64,000 bases of DNA from Selaginella moellendorffii (lineage: Eukaryota > Streptophyta > Lycopodiopsida > Selaginellales > Selaginellaceae), in NCBI RefSeq assembly GCF_000143415.4, contig NW_003314369.1, positions 147,939-211,938 of the forward strand. The letters run 5' to 3'. Below are positions 30,550 through 41,867 of this stretch, piece after piece. Numbering within the stretch: position 1 is the stretch's first letter; each line of letters starts with the position of its first letter. The position numbers and the translations under genes are program-made. The notes under the pieces were generated by a model. It had not been told where the DNA came from and made no database searches. It saw only the letters and a program-made list of their open reading frames with translations.

Positions 30550-31460
30550 CCCGGATGCACCTCGGTGTCCAAACCTTCCACTGCAGCAGCACCAACGGGA
30601 CGTTGCTGACGCCAAAGTCTCCACCCAGGAAATGGAGGTCGCCAATCTAGAAAGCGCCGACAACGCCAATAAGTATGACCAACTTCATCAGACACCCAGC
30701 AACGAACATCATGGCCACGTCCATGTCCTCACCCTTGTCCTGGGACTTGAGTAACAGTAGCATCAACCTCCATTGGAACAGGACCATCACTCATAGAAAG
30801 TGGAGCGGAAGGACGTGCAGCGAGAAGTGGAAGAGGCAACGTCTCATAACGTTGTGCCAAGCGAAGAGCATCATCAAGGGTGGTAGGAGCAAGTGCATGC
30901 ATAAGGCCGACAAGATCTTGACGAAGTGTTGGCCACAACATTCCTAGCTTGATCCGCTCTGACATATTGGGCTCCACATGAAGCAAAAGACTTCGGAAAC
31001 GAACACCAAATTGCATCACCGACTCAGATGGCCTTTGGCGAAGATGATGCAATTGTTGGAAGGCATCGTCACAATCGTCAGCATGTCTGAAGGCGTGTTT
31101 GAAGACGTCTGGAAGAACACTCCAATCCCCACGAGTGGCCGCACTCAATCCATTGTACCATTGCAACGCCATCCCTTAGAGACACGTGGGAAACTCACGC
31201 AAACGTCGAGCATCATCCCAAGAATGATATGTGGCAATCACCGTGAAGTGATCGAACCAATGGTACACATCATCCCCAGGATTCTCACGAAAGAACTCCG
31301 GCCGAACGCAAGGATTGGCACCAAGAGTAGTACGAGTTGGGCCACGTGCTGTGAATGCCGCCATCAATTGAGTTTGGTTGTTCAATTGCAAGCGCATAGC
31401 ATCAAGCAATTGGACCAACTGCTGCTCTAGAGTCAAAGGAGGAGATTGTTGATCTGCCAT
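30550..31460 (-). pseudogene. Gypsy gag
   Basis: Starts MADQQSPPLTLEQQL. Typical gag motifs follow: FDHFTVIATYHSWDDARRL, then after TAA at 31178 MALQWYNGL, SESVMQFGVRFRSLL and LGMLWPTLRQDLVGLMHALA. A zinc knuckle near 30660-30720 has its second Cys replaced by Ser (CWVSDEVGHTYWRC). Confidence 0.85.
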
Positions 31461-31671
31461 GAAGACGGATGAAGAAAGAGCAAAAGAAGAGAAATGACAA
31501 AAAACGAGAAGGAAATGGGAGATCTAGACAATGCAAAAAGCTAGATCTAAACCAAAATCCTAAAAGGGAAGAACAAAAGAAAGGAAATGGAAAAAGCTAG
31601 ATCTAGACGATGCAAAAGCTAGATCTAAACTGAAATCCCAAATCCAAGCACTCCCCAGAGACAATTAAAGG

Positions 31672-31865
31672 TGCCCCTCACCTCCACCAATGTGAGTGTT
31701 TCAAATATGGAAAAGGAATACAGAAATGTGCATATTAATTAGCCCAAAAACCCTAGCTTATATACAGGAGCGAGTGGTTCGGATTGAAACCAATCCAATG
31801 GCTATCAAAATCCTACTACGCTAATATTAGTATACGGCATCGTAGCCATACATTTAGCCCTCACA
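31672..31865 (-). repeat. 5' LTR (right) and primer-binding site of the gypsy element
   Basis: LTR 31691-31865, TGTGAGTG to CCCTCACA, with 6-bp inverted ends. Directly inside it, minus strand from 31689, TGGTGGAGGTGAGGGGCA would pair with a tRNA 3' end finishing in CCA. I cannot name the tRNA. Confidence 0.8.
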
Positions 31866-32064
31866 GGTGAAGTTTTCAAAAAACTTTAAATCTGAGCCAA
31901 AAAAGACAAATACATTGGCTAAGAGTTTTATGTCACAAGTATTATAGCTTCTAGATTTGAGTGTCATGGTTTCATTGCCAGTATTAAAATAAAACTGTTA
32001 AATTCAAAGCATAAGAATACTAATCATTGTGTTATGTGATGTTTAGTTTGCATTTGTTTTTCTT

Positions 32065-32346
32065 TTGGATAACAAAGGAAAAACTTTTGGTGAGATTTTT
32101 TTTTCTTCCACAAATGGAAGCATGATACCTATTCCCAATTGGAGCAAATTATCTCAACCTAGAAGCTGCCTAAACCTTGGGAAAGAAGACATGAACATAA
32201 CTTTGACAGAATTTAAATGGTATTTTTCCATATTTTTACATATTGTACAGTGTTATGAGCTTGGCACTATAGATTTCTCCACTGCAATGGCAGCTTTTTC
32301 TCAATTGCTTCCTTCTGCAACACCGGTGGCAGAAATGTTGAGGTGA
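32065..32346 (+). CDS. Conserved unidentified frame, array copy B
   Basis: 93 codons. The same frame occurs on the opposite strand at 41230-41511 and, with changes and a longer tail, at 52918-53283. Recognisable pieces are KTFGEIFFSSTNGSMIP and EFKWYFSIFLHIVQCYELG. It begins just after ATTTGTTTTTCTTTTG, an AG-less pyrimidine tract, so it could be an internal exon. I do not recognise the family. It lies tail to tail with the LCAT-like pseudogene. Confidence 0.35.
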   Translation: MDNKGKTFGEIFFSSTNGSMIPIPNWSKLSQPRSCLNLGKEDMNITLTEFKWYFSIFLHIVQCYELGTIDFSTAMAAFSQLLPSATPVAEMLR

Positions 32347-32403
32347 TGGAGCTTGAATCCTTTGTGTGGCTTGTGAGGTGTGGCTTTACTGTGAGCTTGA
32401 GCT

Positions 32404-33140
32404 CTAGCAAGTGTTGATGGTGAACACTACTGAGTTTTCGGTGTTGTCCTCGCTCTTGCTACCATTGTTGTAGTCTTGGCTGTCCTCGGAGTTTGCGTCC
32501 CATGCACTGTTCTTGTGGGAGATGGCTGTGTCACTGAGACAAAAGCGTGCTTGTTTCTCGATCACTTCCTCGGACTTGTGCAGGGCAGTGTGAACCACAA
32601 GCTTCTTCTCTTCATCTTTGATTTCCAGGATGTCTTTGAGGAGGAGGAACACCTCGTTTGATCTTAGTAGACTGCGATGGTCGCCTGGAACCCTGTGCCT
32701 CGCAGTCGCAGGGAACCCAACATCCTATGAAGAAAGCAGAGTTCAGAACTGGGTGATAGAAATAGAGGGCTACCTTGGAAGACTTGGATGGTACCGTGCC
32801 ATCTCCATCCACATACTTGAAATTGGCCTGCAAAGTCCAAAGTTTCTTTGAGTAAGCATGAAGAAAAAACTCCACATTACCTTGAGCTCAACTATGAGGC
32901 ATTTTTTCACTCCCGTAGCTGGAAACAATGGAAAAAAGTTGCCAATGAAGTTGGCTATCAAGAATGAAGAACACATACCAGACATGGAATGAAGTTTTGC
33001 ATGAACTGCCATAGATGTTGTAGAATTTAAAATCTTTAGGAAGTTTTGCAAAGAACCATAGATAGCAGGACTCATTTGCCCACTCAAGAATGCATCTTAT
33101 TGAAAGGAATGGGTATTGTCTTGTCATCATAGCTCAGCTG
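32404..33140 (-). pseudogene. LCAT-like phospholipase C-terminal fragment, copy B
   Basis: Minus strand pieces match plant LCAT4/PLA-type lecithin:cholesterol acyltransferase-like enzymes: SYDDKTIPIPFNK, ILEWANES, KLPKDFKFYNIYGSSCKTPF, ANFKYVDGDGTVPSKSSK and RVPGDHRSLLRS. The order is right and several are separated by GT-AG introns. Between TIPIPFNKM and ILEWANES the frame shifts, and the N-terminal catalytic Ser half is absent. The last part is Asp/Ser/Asn-rich (DSQDYNNGSKSEDNTENS). Confidence 0.75.
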
Positions 33141-33249
33141 CATAGAAAATATTTAGTTTACCAACATAACCAAAGAAAAGAAAAGAGTAGTTGATATACC
33201 ACTAACCATGTTCTTTTTAAGTGCAACTTCCATCTCAAAAACACACTAT

Positions 33250-34262
33250 ATGAGTGTATAGCTATAGAGTTGTCGGGCTCTAAAAAACTCGAGGTAAAGG
33301 TCTTGAGATAGAGATAGAGTTCTGAGTTGTACAGCTTTTGGAGTTTTAGATTGTCTATGATCCCGTCGGGAGGTATGAAGAGCTCACCAAGGAGCTCCAA
33401 AGCTTGGGTGGTTTTGCTCAAAATCTTACATTATTTTCGCCATCCAAGGTATGTATAGTTTTCCCAAAGTTTTCTTCTTGGATAGAGCTAAAGAACTTTA
33501 TAACCAGATCAATGTTTTCCTGGGAATCACGAGCAAGAGAGCTGATGGCTACCATGATTTAACATCTCTCTTTCATGTAAGCTTCTCGGTCTTTTTTTTT
33601 TTTTTTTTCTTGTTCTAGTTTCTCAAGAAACTTTTCACTCAGGTGATTAGCCTGGGAGATACTTTAAAGTTTTTAGTCTCTCCTTCTAAAAAGAAAGACT
33701 TGCTTACAATAAATGTGTTTGGAATCCCACTCAACGACTCAAACTTGGTAAAACTATCCATTCATTCTTTTCCAAGGATTTACAAAACATTTGTGTGATT
33801 CTTTTGCAAGGTGATCAAAGCTCTAAATCTTTATAGAAAGAAGACCGAGAGCGACACATACTTCTGGGTAAGCTCTCAATAAACTTTCCTCGATCAAAAC
33901 ATTTAGTTTTTCTTCTTAAGGTTCACTTGGACAAAAGAGTTCCAATTGGAGGTGGCAGTGGTAATGCCACCACTGCTCTTTAGGCTGCAAACCAGATAAA
34001 TGGACACTTTGCTAGCAAAGTGGATCTACAAGAATGGTTTACGGAGATCAACTCTGATATTCCTTTCGTTTTCTCACATGGAGCAGCCTGTTGCACTAGC
34101 CATGGAGAGGTACACTTAGCAAAAAGATAACTTTTCACTTGACAGGATAGACGATAAGTGCAATCATAGTTAACACATTTGCATGTGACACATGCCACAG
34201 GGCCTTCTTCTCTTGCCCCATGCAGTTTAGTCACCTCCCATTGACTGGGAGCAAACATTAGC
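33250..34262 (+). pseudogene. ispE: ispE/CMK fragment, copy B (longest)
   Basis: Exon-like pieces: INVFLGITSKRADGYHDLTS (to 33576), VISLGDTLKFLVSPSKKKDL (33643-33747), VIKALNLYRKKT (33811-33867) and VHLDKRVPIGG with GSGNATTAL (33920-34110), followed by AANQINGHFASKVDLQEWF and INSDIPFVFSHGAACC. The GHMP ATP-binding loop has lost several residues between VPIGG and GSGN, and a TAG follows ATTAL. It is therefore dead. The homologous block runs on to about 34330. Confidence 0.8.
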
Positions 34263-34359
34263 ATGATTATTCGCTAAGACGTGGTTAAAGAAATAACCCT
34301 TTTACAGTTACCCCCCATCAGATGGCTGCCATTGGCTCGATCCAGCAGCCTAGAAAGTT

Positions 34360-34786
34360 TGGCACTATTATGATAGATGTTTGTTATTTTAATACTATAT
34401 ACTACTCATTTAAGTTATTTTTAAAACTGATGTTTGATATTAATAAATTGATAACAGTTGAGATATTTGAGCAAAGATTTATGTGATTTAGCAGTTGATC
34501 AAATATTCAAAGGAATCCAAGTGTAACAACTTAAATTGACTGAAGTATAACTGCTGATGAGGATAATTTAAATACCACACTAATCATCCTGTCCAGCGCA
34601 ATCATGAGCATAGCACAGCACCTGCCTTCTTCCTTGTGGTGGGCTCTATTTGTCTTATATATAACAGTGTTCCTGTGATCGTGCCTTAAATTTCTTGTTT
34701 TGTTTGTCGGTTCTTTACGAGAAACAATTTCTGAAGCTGTAAGATTGTGAGAAACATCAATTTGAAATACTATATATATGTCATGA
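34360..34786 (-). repeat. Block shared with 56466-56890 (inverted)
   Basis: The complement of 56466-56890: tracts such as ATATATATGTCATGATTAC, TTTGTCTTATATATAACAG and the ATTTATGTGATTTAGCAG stretch recur. It is the 3' flank of the partner gene. Nothing coding beyond the partner C-terminus was seen. Confidence 0.7.
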
Positions 34787-35253
34787 TTACTGCTCTGCAA
34801 AGGGAAGGAAAAAACCATGCACCTTTTCTTCCTCTTTCTCCACGTACCCAAGAAAAGCCTCAAATCGTTTGTCAGGTTCCTTGAAAAGCCATTTGTAATA
34901 CGTCTCTCTATCCTCAAAATTCTTCCTGAGCATCTCCCAGTAATAGCTTGTCCACACAATCCTGGAATGCCTTGATGCTACGCTCATTTCTCGCCGATGC
35001 GAACAGCGCCGTCCCAGCTCTCCCCAGCATACTTGTCGACACCCCAGACGCAAGTGAATCCAAGAAGGTGAATGCCCACATTGTGTACCATGGCCAAGAT
35101 CCTGCCCACCAAGCTCTCCAAGGCACAGCCATAGCTGCGCACTTGCCCGATCAAATGCTGTGCATCCACCACCTCCATTCTGCCCTAGCATGCTCCACCA
35201 AGGAGCAAGCAATAGATAAGTTCGTACAAAACTGTAAAATAGAAGCCACTTAA
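34787..35253 (-). CDS. Divergent partner gene of the CR module, isolated copy P2
   Basis: The minus-strand continuous frame includes YYWEMLRKNFEDRETYYKWL and FKEPDKRFEAFLGYVEKEEE, a charged helix-rich C-terminus, preceded by a 5' part in which several frames are open. The 5' part reads ALESLVGRILAMVHNVGIHL in one frame. The reading frame of the whole is uncertain because the two parts lie in different frames unless spliced. The CR gene normally beside it is missing here; 35254 onward is unrelated copia DNA. Function unknown. Confidence 0.45.
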
Positions 35254-35411
35254 ACAAACAAAAGTTAAGGAGATAATGTGCTTTATGCATAGCAAGCTTG
35301 TATAGATTTTGGATGTATGGCATATCAGCATGTTTCACAAGAGCTATACACCAAGTTTGATCCGACTGGGGAAAAACTCACATATCTGATTCTAGTTCTC
35401 ATGCTTACAAA

Positions 35412-37375
35412 TTGATGGATCCTGTGATAGCCACAGTTCACATTTGTAGGCAACAAGAAGTGATATTTTTTGAGGAAACCCCTTTTTTCTCTCAATCCTT
35501 TTCTATTCCTAATCTTGATTTTGTGAATTTTCCAAATTCTTGGTTTTGGAATGATGCTATTCTTGATGCTGATTTTTGGGATGATGCTCAGCATGAAGAA
35601 GCACTTGAGAAAGGAGGAATTGATCCAATTATCGAAGTCCTAGCTCAACTTTTTCCTCTAAGATTTGACATTGTTTTGACTCCGGTGGCATCTCCAACAT
35701 TCAACAAGGCTACTCTTGAGCCACTTGGACAAGGAAAAAGGGTGAAAATTCTAAGTAGAAAGGCTCTTGAAAATGCTGAATGCTCTTATACTATTGCCTT
35801 TGATTTATTGGAGTTTTGTGCAGCTGCATGTACACTCGAGCCTTCCTCATTCATGGAAGCTATGGCTAGTCCAAATGCAAGTCATTGGAAGCGAGCGATG
35901 GACCAAGAAATTAAGTCCATCATTCGTATGCACACTTTTGATGAAGTGGTTCTTCTAGTTGGAGCTACAGCACTTGGTAGTTGATGGGTCTACAAGGCGA
36001 AGCTCAACCCCAACAGTTCTATCAACTGTCACAAAGCTTAACTTATTGCACAAGGCTACAAATAACAATATGGCGTGAATTATCTTGAGACATACTCTCT
36101 AATGGTAAAAATGACAAGTGTTCAAATTTTGCTTGTTTTTGCTGCTTACTTTGATCTTGAGATTCATCACACTGACATCAAGACTACTTTCTTGAATAGA
36201 GACTTGTAGGAAAATATCGACATTCAACAGCTAGATTGCTACACCTAGCTTGGGAAGAAACATCTTGTATGGAAACTCAAAAAAGCTCTTTATGGCCTTA
36301 AGCAAGCTAGTGGTAGAAAATTGATGCTTTTTTCAAAGCTGAAGGATTTTCTCCCATCACTCCTGAATTCAACATCTACATCAAGCAAGAAGGGAAGTTT
36401 TTACTTATTGTTGCTCTTTACATTGACGACTCACTTTTGATTAGCAATGACTACAAGTATTTACAGATTTTCAAAGCTAAGCTTGGAACAGCTTTTGCTA
36501 TGGAGGACCTTGGAGAAGCTTGATATTTTCTTGGTCTTGAGATTCACCATGACAAGAGAATAAGGTTCCTTCACATTTCTCAACAGCAATATTTAACGAA
36601 GGTACTGGAGAGTTATGGATATATTGATTGCAATCCTTCTCATTTGCCCATGGAGCCTAGTAACATCAAGTTCTTGACAAAAGCTGAGTGTCCTTCCAGC
36701 AAAGAGGAGCATCAAGCCATGGTAAAGGTACCATTTTGAAATTTACTTGGGAGTTTGATGTACACTATGGTGTGCAATTGTCCAAATTTAGCTTTCTTAG
36801 CCAATTTTCTACTAATCCTGGCAAAAAACATTGAAATTGGTGATGCGCTATGTAAAGAAAACTCTTGCTTTTGGACTATTGTATGGCTCATGTGGTGGTT
36901 TTTCTTTTGTTGTTTACAGTGATAGTAGCCTATCAATTGATAGAGACAGCCATAAATCCACAATAGGGTTTTGCTTCCAGCTTGGAACAAGTCTTGTTAT
37001 TTAGGCCAGCAAGAAGCAAACTCACATTGCTCCTTCCTCCACAAAAGCAAAGTATCTTGCTGGCTCAGCTGTTTCTAGGGAAATTCTTTGGTTTCAAGAA
37101 TTTCTTGGAGCTCTTGAGCAATCCTCCACACCAATTACTCTCCATGTTGATAATAAGGGAGCTATCGATTAGTGCAATAGTGAAGTGCAACATTGGAAGT
37201 TTCAACATGATGCCTAACACTATTACTATGTCAGAGATTTGGTACACATAGGTTTGCTAATGGTTCAGCATATTTCTTCTTGACAACAACTTATTGACAT
37301 CTTTCCAAAACCTTTGGCTAAAGTTCTATTTGTGGAACACATGAATTCTATTGGAGTCATGGCCAAACCTTGACT
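35412..37375 (+). mobile_element. Ty1/copia remnant (RT and RNase H)
   Basis: MDQEIKSIIRMHTFDEV, WVYKAKLNP, KMTSVQILLVFAAYFDLEIH and VWKLKKALYGLKQA, then YIDDSLLISN (the YxDD box), DLGEA-YFLGLEIH, and in RNase H SDSSLSIDRDSHKSTIGF and LHVDNKGAID. More than six stops and frame changes. Neither gag, integrase nor a clear LTR is present. The first 130 codons (35412-35810) do not match copia that I recognise. The junction at 37425 leads straight into kelch-related sequence. Confidence 0.85.
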
Positions 37376-37424
37376 AAGGAAGAGGTAGCAACAGCAGTCA
37401 CACCCTTGGCTTTAGGAGGAGTGT

Positions 37425-38423
37425 TAGAGCCAAAATCCAAGGTGTGATAGGTGCCTTAAATCATGGAGATCAAGGGCCACATTCAGCAGCAAATTTCAGG
37501 AGAAAATTCTAAATGTAGCTAGCATATAGCTAGTGTTTCTTTCTTCTTTCATAAAGCAGTTGTTTCTAGTTTCCTTTTGAAAAGATTCTATTCATTCTTT
37601 GCTCTCCTTCTGGCACTTTGTCAAGCTGGAGTATCGGAGCTTGCTTGGTTCTCCTATTAAGTTGAGATTATGAAAGTCTGCTTCATCTCAGATAAAACTT
37701 GCAATGTCCTCCATGCTTCCATACTTTGTGTATACATGAGCCATGCTAGTTAATCTTCATTGCAAACACATATTTTGTTTAAATAAGAAAGCAAGGCTTT
37801 TGCTGCTGTCCACTGTTAGTAACTCCTTGCATAATCCAACTTTGTCCACTCTGTCTCAACCTGGAACGTTCCCCATTCTCCCACCACCTGGACGAGTTTC
37901 AACACCAACAACCATTCACGTTGCTATCGCAAGGCTCAGCTGTAACATCTTGATAAAGATTTGGGTCGCTTGATGCAAAAGAGCCTTTGTTTCATACATA
38001 TGCCCTTCTTGCCAGGCCAGAAATTAGTTTTTGCCCCTTCAAAGTTCTTCTGGCCAAAAGCTGCCAGCATTCTAGATCAAGCATGAAATGGAATCAAACG
38101 TTTGTTTTCCATGATCAGTGTCGTGGATCTATAGAATGTGTAAAAGTTTTCTTTATTTGATTGCTTGTTAAATAGCTTGATCTCATTGAACATGGTGTTT
38201 TCTACGATTGCTGGAGGTTCAAACTATGGACATAGGTTGAGACCAGTGTGATAGAAAGCTGCAGCACTGATGATGATTGAGTTTGCCATCTCTTGGATGC
38301 ACAAGTAAATCGATCAATCTCACACGTTTTCGAGGTCCAAAAGAGACACACTCTCGTTGGAGAGAATGCTTGCCAAATAATGCAGGAAAACACATGATAC
38401 AACCCAAATCTTTAACAAGTTGC
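37425..38423 (+). pseudogene. F-box/kelch-derived relic
   Basis: 37427-37505 matches the kelch gene K3 near 58850-58925 (ATCCAAGGTGTGATARGTGC, GCCACATTCAGCAGCAAATT), with a small insertion AGATCAAGG that breaks the frame. 37869-38423 is the block shared with 15708-16265. No usable frame remains. Confidence 0.6.
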
Positions 38424-39079
38424 CCCAGTGGAGCATTCTCTCTGTGACTGCCCACGTATGGGATTCTATCCAAAATTCGCTTGGAACCATAGTCACTTCA
38501 AGGGACAGAATGTTCCAATATTGGCAATCAGGGTGAACTGGTGGAGGCTCACGTTGGTGGCTGTCTGTCTCAAGGACATGCTGCTCCAGGAATTTGGAAA
38601 AAGAGAGGCACTAGAAGCTTGGCAATGACAATGGAGCCTTTGCTATGGAGGGGAATATGAGGGAAGTATCAAATGAAAATGGAGACCACCAGACTCTATA
38701 GTAAATGAGGCAAAACAAGCCAATTTGGCACTGGACGCTATGCGAAGGAGATGACCACAGTAGCCCAATTGGAATGCAGCAATCACCATTAGGTAGGAGA
38801 TAACAAGATGGTATTGTTAAGAGTAGCACCATGAGGGAATCCTTTTTGTATTAATCTCTAAGGGACATTGAGTAATGTTGTTGCATCTATCCAAAAATCG
38901 CTCATTGATAGTAAATGTAAGGCACACTTCTTAGACTTCACGTGTTAACTAGCATTGATAAAAGTCAATACAAGCAGCAATGAGGTGGATGCATCTTAAA
39001 AGATCAGTTTAGGCAAATCTTCACTCTTTGCTAAAATCAATATTTGATTGTATTTAGAATATTTAAAAATCTATCATAA
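38424..39079. other. No gene seen
   Basis: Short frames on both strands (38428-38628, 38611-38832) have no recognisable content. 38885-39060 repeats 16275-16440. Confidence 0.45.
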
Positions 39080-40150
39080 TAAGGAGGGAGTGCCAAACTT
39101 TTTGGCTGCCACATCCAACTAATGGTAGCCGTCCAATGGGGGGTAACTATAAAAGGGTTATTTCTTTAACCACGTCCTAGCAAATAATCATGCTAATGTT
39201 TGCTCCCAATCAATGGGAGGTGACCAAACTGCATGGGGCGAGAGAAAAAAGGTGACATATGTCATATACAAATGTGTTGACCATGACTGTGCCTGTCATC
39301 TGTCCTGTTAAGCGAAAAATTATCTTTTTTCTAATCTTACCTCTCCACAGCCAGTGCAACAGGCTGCTCCATGTGAGAAAACAAAAGGAATATCAGAGCT
39401 AATCTCCACAGACCATTTTTGTAGATCCACTTCGCTAGCAAGGTTTCCATTCATCTGTTTTGCAGCCTAGAGAGCAATGGTGGCATTACCACTGCCACCT
39501 CCAAGGCCAGCACCACTTGGAACTCTTTAGTCCAAAGAAGAAAAACTAAATGCTTTGATCAAGGAAAGTTTATTGAGAGCTTACCCAGAAATGTTTTGTA
39601 AATCCTCAGAAACAAATGAATGGATAGTTTTACCAAGTTTGAGTCGTCGAGTGGGATTCCAAACACATTTGTTGTAAGTGAGTCTTTCTTTTTAGAAGGA
39701 GAAACTGAAAACTTTAAAGTATCTCCCAGGCTAATCACCTGAGTGAAAAGTTTCTTAAGAAACTAGAACAAGAAAAAAAAAACCCAAAAGCTTACATGAA
39801 AGAGAGATGTTAAATCGTGGTAGCCATCAGGTCTCTTGCTCGTGATTCCCAAGAAATCATTGATCTGGTTATAAAGTTCTTTAGCTCTATCCAAGAAGAA
39901 AACTTTGGGAAAACTATACATACCTTGGATGGCAAAAATAATGTAAGATTTCGAGCAAAACCACCTGAGCTTTGGAGTTCCTTGGTGAGCTCTTCATACC
40001 TCCCAACAGGATCATAGACAATCTAAAACTCCAAAAACTGTATGACTCAGAGAACTCTATCTCTATCTCAAGACCTTTACCTCGAGTTTTTTGGAGCCCG
40101 ACGACTCTATAACTCTCAAGAAGCTCCTTCTTCTGCATTTAGGCCCTTGA
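39080..40150 (-). pseudogene. ispE: ispE/CMK fragment, copy C
   Basis: Inverted counterpart of 33250-34330. On the minus strand the DGYHDLTS, SPSKKKDS and SHGAACCTG-type pieces recur in the same order. The pieces near 39510 show the same GHMP loop (GAGLGGGSGNATTAL), here better preserved than in copy B. The first exon frame starts near 40138 (MQKKELLESY). It remains a fragment ending near 39330. Confidence 0.75.
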
Positions 40151-40159
40151 AACGAAGCA

Positions 40160-41172
40160 AAACTGCCTATCAAATTGCTTGCTGGATCGGCAAAATGGAG
40201 TGATGGACTTGCCATGGATTCTCTCTCCAATTTCCAGCTCGATTTTTATCTAGGAGCCACAATAGGCACGATGAGGAAGAAACAAGACAAAGGAGAAGAT
40301 AAAAAGATACACTCATATGAACCCATCGAGTGTGTTTTTGAGATGGAAGTTGCACTTAAAGAGAACATGGTTAGTGGTATATCAACTTCTCTTTTGTTTT
40401 CTTTGGTTATGCTGGTAAACTAAATATTTTCTATGCAGCTGAGCTATGATGACAAGACAATACCCATTCCTTTCAATAAGATGTATTCTTGAGTGGGCAA
40501 ATGAGTCCTGCCGTCTATGGTTCTTTGCAAAACTTCCAAAAGATTTTAAATTCTACAACATCTATGGCAGTTCATGCAAAACTCCATTCCATGTCTGGTA
40601 TGTGTTCTTCATTCTTGATAGCCAACTTCATTGGCAACTTTTTTCCATTGTTTCCAGCTACAGGAGTGAAAAAATGCCTCATAGTTGAGCTCAAGGTAAT
40701 GTGGAGTTCTTTCTTCATGCTTACTCAAAGAAACTTTGGACTTTGCAGGCCAATTTCAAGTATGTGGATGGACATGGCACGGTACCATCCAAGTCTTCCA
40801 AGGTAGCCCTCTATTTCTATCACCCGGTTCTGAACTCTGCTTTCTTCATAGGATGTTGGGTTCCCTGCGACTGTGAGGCACAGGGTTCCAGGCGACCATC
40901 GCAGTCTACTAAGATCAAACGAGGTGTTCCTCCTCCTCAAAGACATCCTGGAAATCAAAGATGAAGAGAAGAAGCTTGTGGTTCACACTGCCCTGCACAA
41001 GTCCGAGGAAGTGATCGAGAAACAAGCACGCTTTTGTCTCAGTGACACAGCCATCTCCCACAAGAACAGTGCATGGGACGCAAACTCCGAGGACAGCCAA
41101 GACTACAACAATGGTAGCAAGAGCGAGGACAACACCGAAAACTCAGTAGTGTTCACCATCAACACTTGCTAG
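40160..41172 (+). pseudogene. LCAT-like phospholipase C-terminal fragment, copy C
   Basis: Same content as copy B on the opposite strand, with an additional upstream piece: LDFYLGATIG and SYEPIECVFEMEVALKENM (40220-40370). It shares the frameshift between PFNKM and ILEWANES, so this disablement predates the duplication. In the YVDGDGTVP motif the second Asp is His (VDGHGTVP), a change specific to this copy. Confidence 0.75.
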
Positions 41173-41229
41173 AGCTCAAGCTCACAGTAAAGCCACACCT
41201 CACAAGCCACACAAAGGATTCAAGCTCCA

Positions 41230-41511
41230 TCACCTCAACATTTCTGCCACCGGTGTTGCAGAAGGAAGCAATTGAGAAAAAGCTGCCATTGCAGTGGAGA
41301 AATCTATAGTGCCAAGCTCATAACACTGTACAATATGTAAAAATATGGAAAAATACCATTTAAATTCTGTCAAAGTTATGTTCATGTCTTCTTTCCCAAG
41401 GTTTAGGCAGCTTCTAGGTTGAGATAATTTGCTCCAATTGGGAATAGGTATCATGCTTCCATTTGTGGAAGAAAAAAAAATCTCACCAAAAGTTTTTCCT
41501 TTGTTATCCAA
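41230..41511 (-). CDS. Conserved unidentified frame, array copy C
   Basis: Protein identical or nearly identical to that at 32065-32346. It is read toward the LCAT-like pseudogene. 41580-41600 carries an insertion not seen in copies B and D. Confidence 0.35.
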   Translation of the reverse strand: MDNKGKTFGEIFFSSTNGSMIPIPNWSKLSQPRSCLNLGKEDMNITLTEFKWYFSIFLHIVQCYELGTIDFSTAMAAFSQLLPSATPVAEMLR

Positions 41512-41867
41512 AAGAAAAACAAATGCAAACTAAACATCACATAACACAATGATTAGTATTCTTATGCTTTGAACTTAACAGTTTTATTTTCTTTTCTGGT
41601 TTTTCCTTCTGTAGGAGAAATACTAGCAACGAAACCATGATGCTCAAATCTCGAAGCTATAATACTTGTGACATAAAACTCTTGGCCAATATATTTGTCT
41701 TTTTTGGCTCAGATTTAAAGTTTTTTGAAAACTTCACCTTGCCAACCCACCTGCTTTTTGCTGGGCAATTTCTAGTATTGTGATTTACGAGCTGCCAGGT
41801 TAATTCACGTTCCTATGTCAAACAAAGCCCACATTACAAAGGAAAAACTATGGTATCTAATACCCGC

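Larger units (their letters stand above)
26868..31865 (-). mobile_element. Ty3/gypsy retrotransposon with both LTRs
   Basis: Complete in structure, about 5.0 kb, transcribed on the minus strand: 5' LTR, primer site, gag, PR, RT, RNase H, INT, purine tract, 3' LTR. Coding is broken by single stops and two frameshifts. It interrupts array sequence that is uninterrupted at 41731-41790 and 53490-53530. The empty-site comparison gives a target duplication of about 5 bp, AAGTG/AGGTG, with one mismatch. I see no chromodomain after the integrase. Confidence 0.9.
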
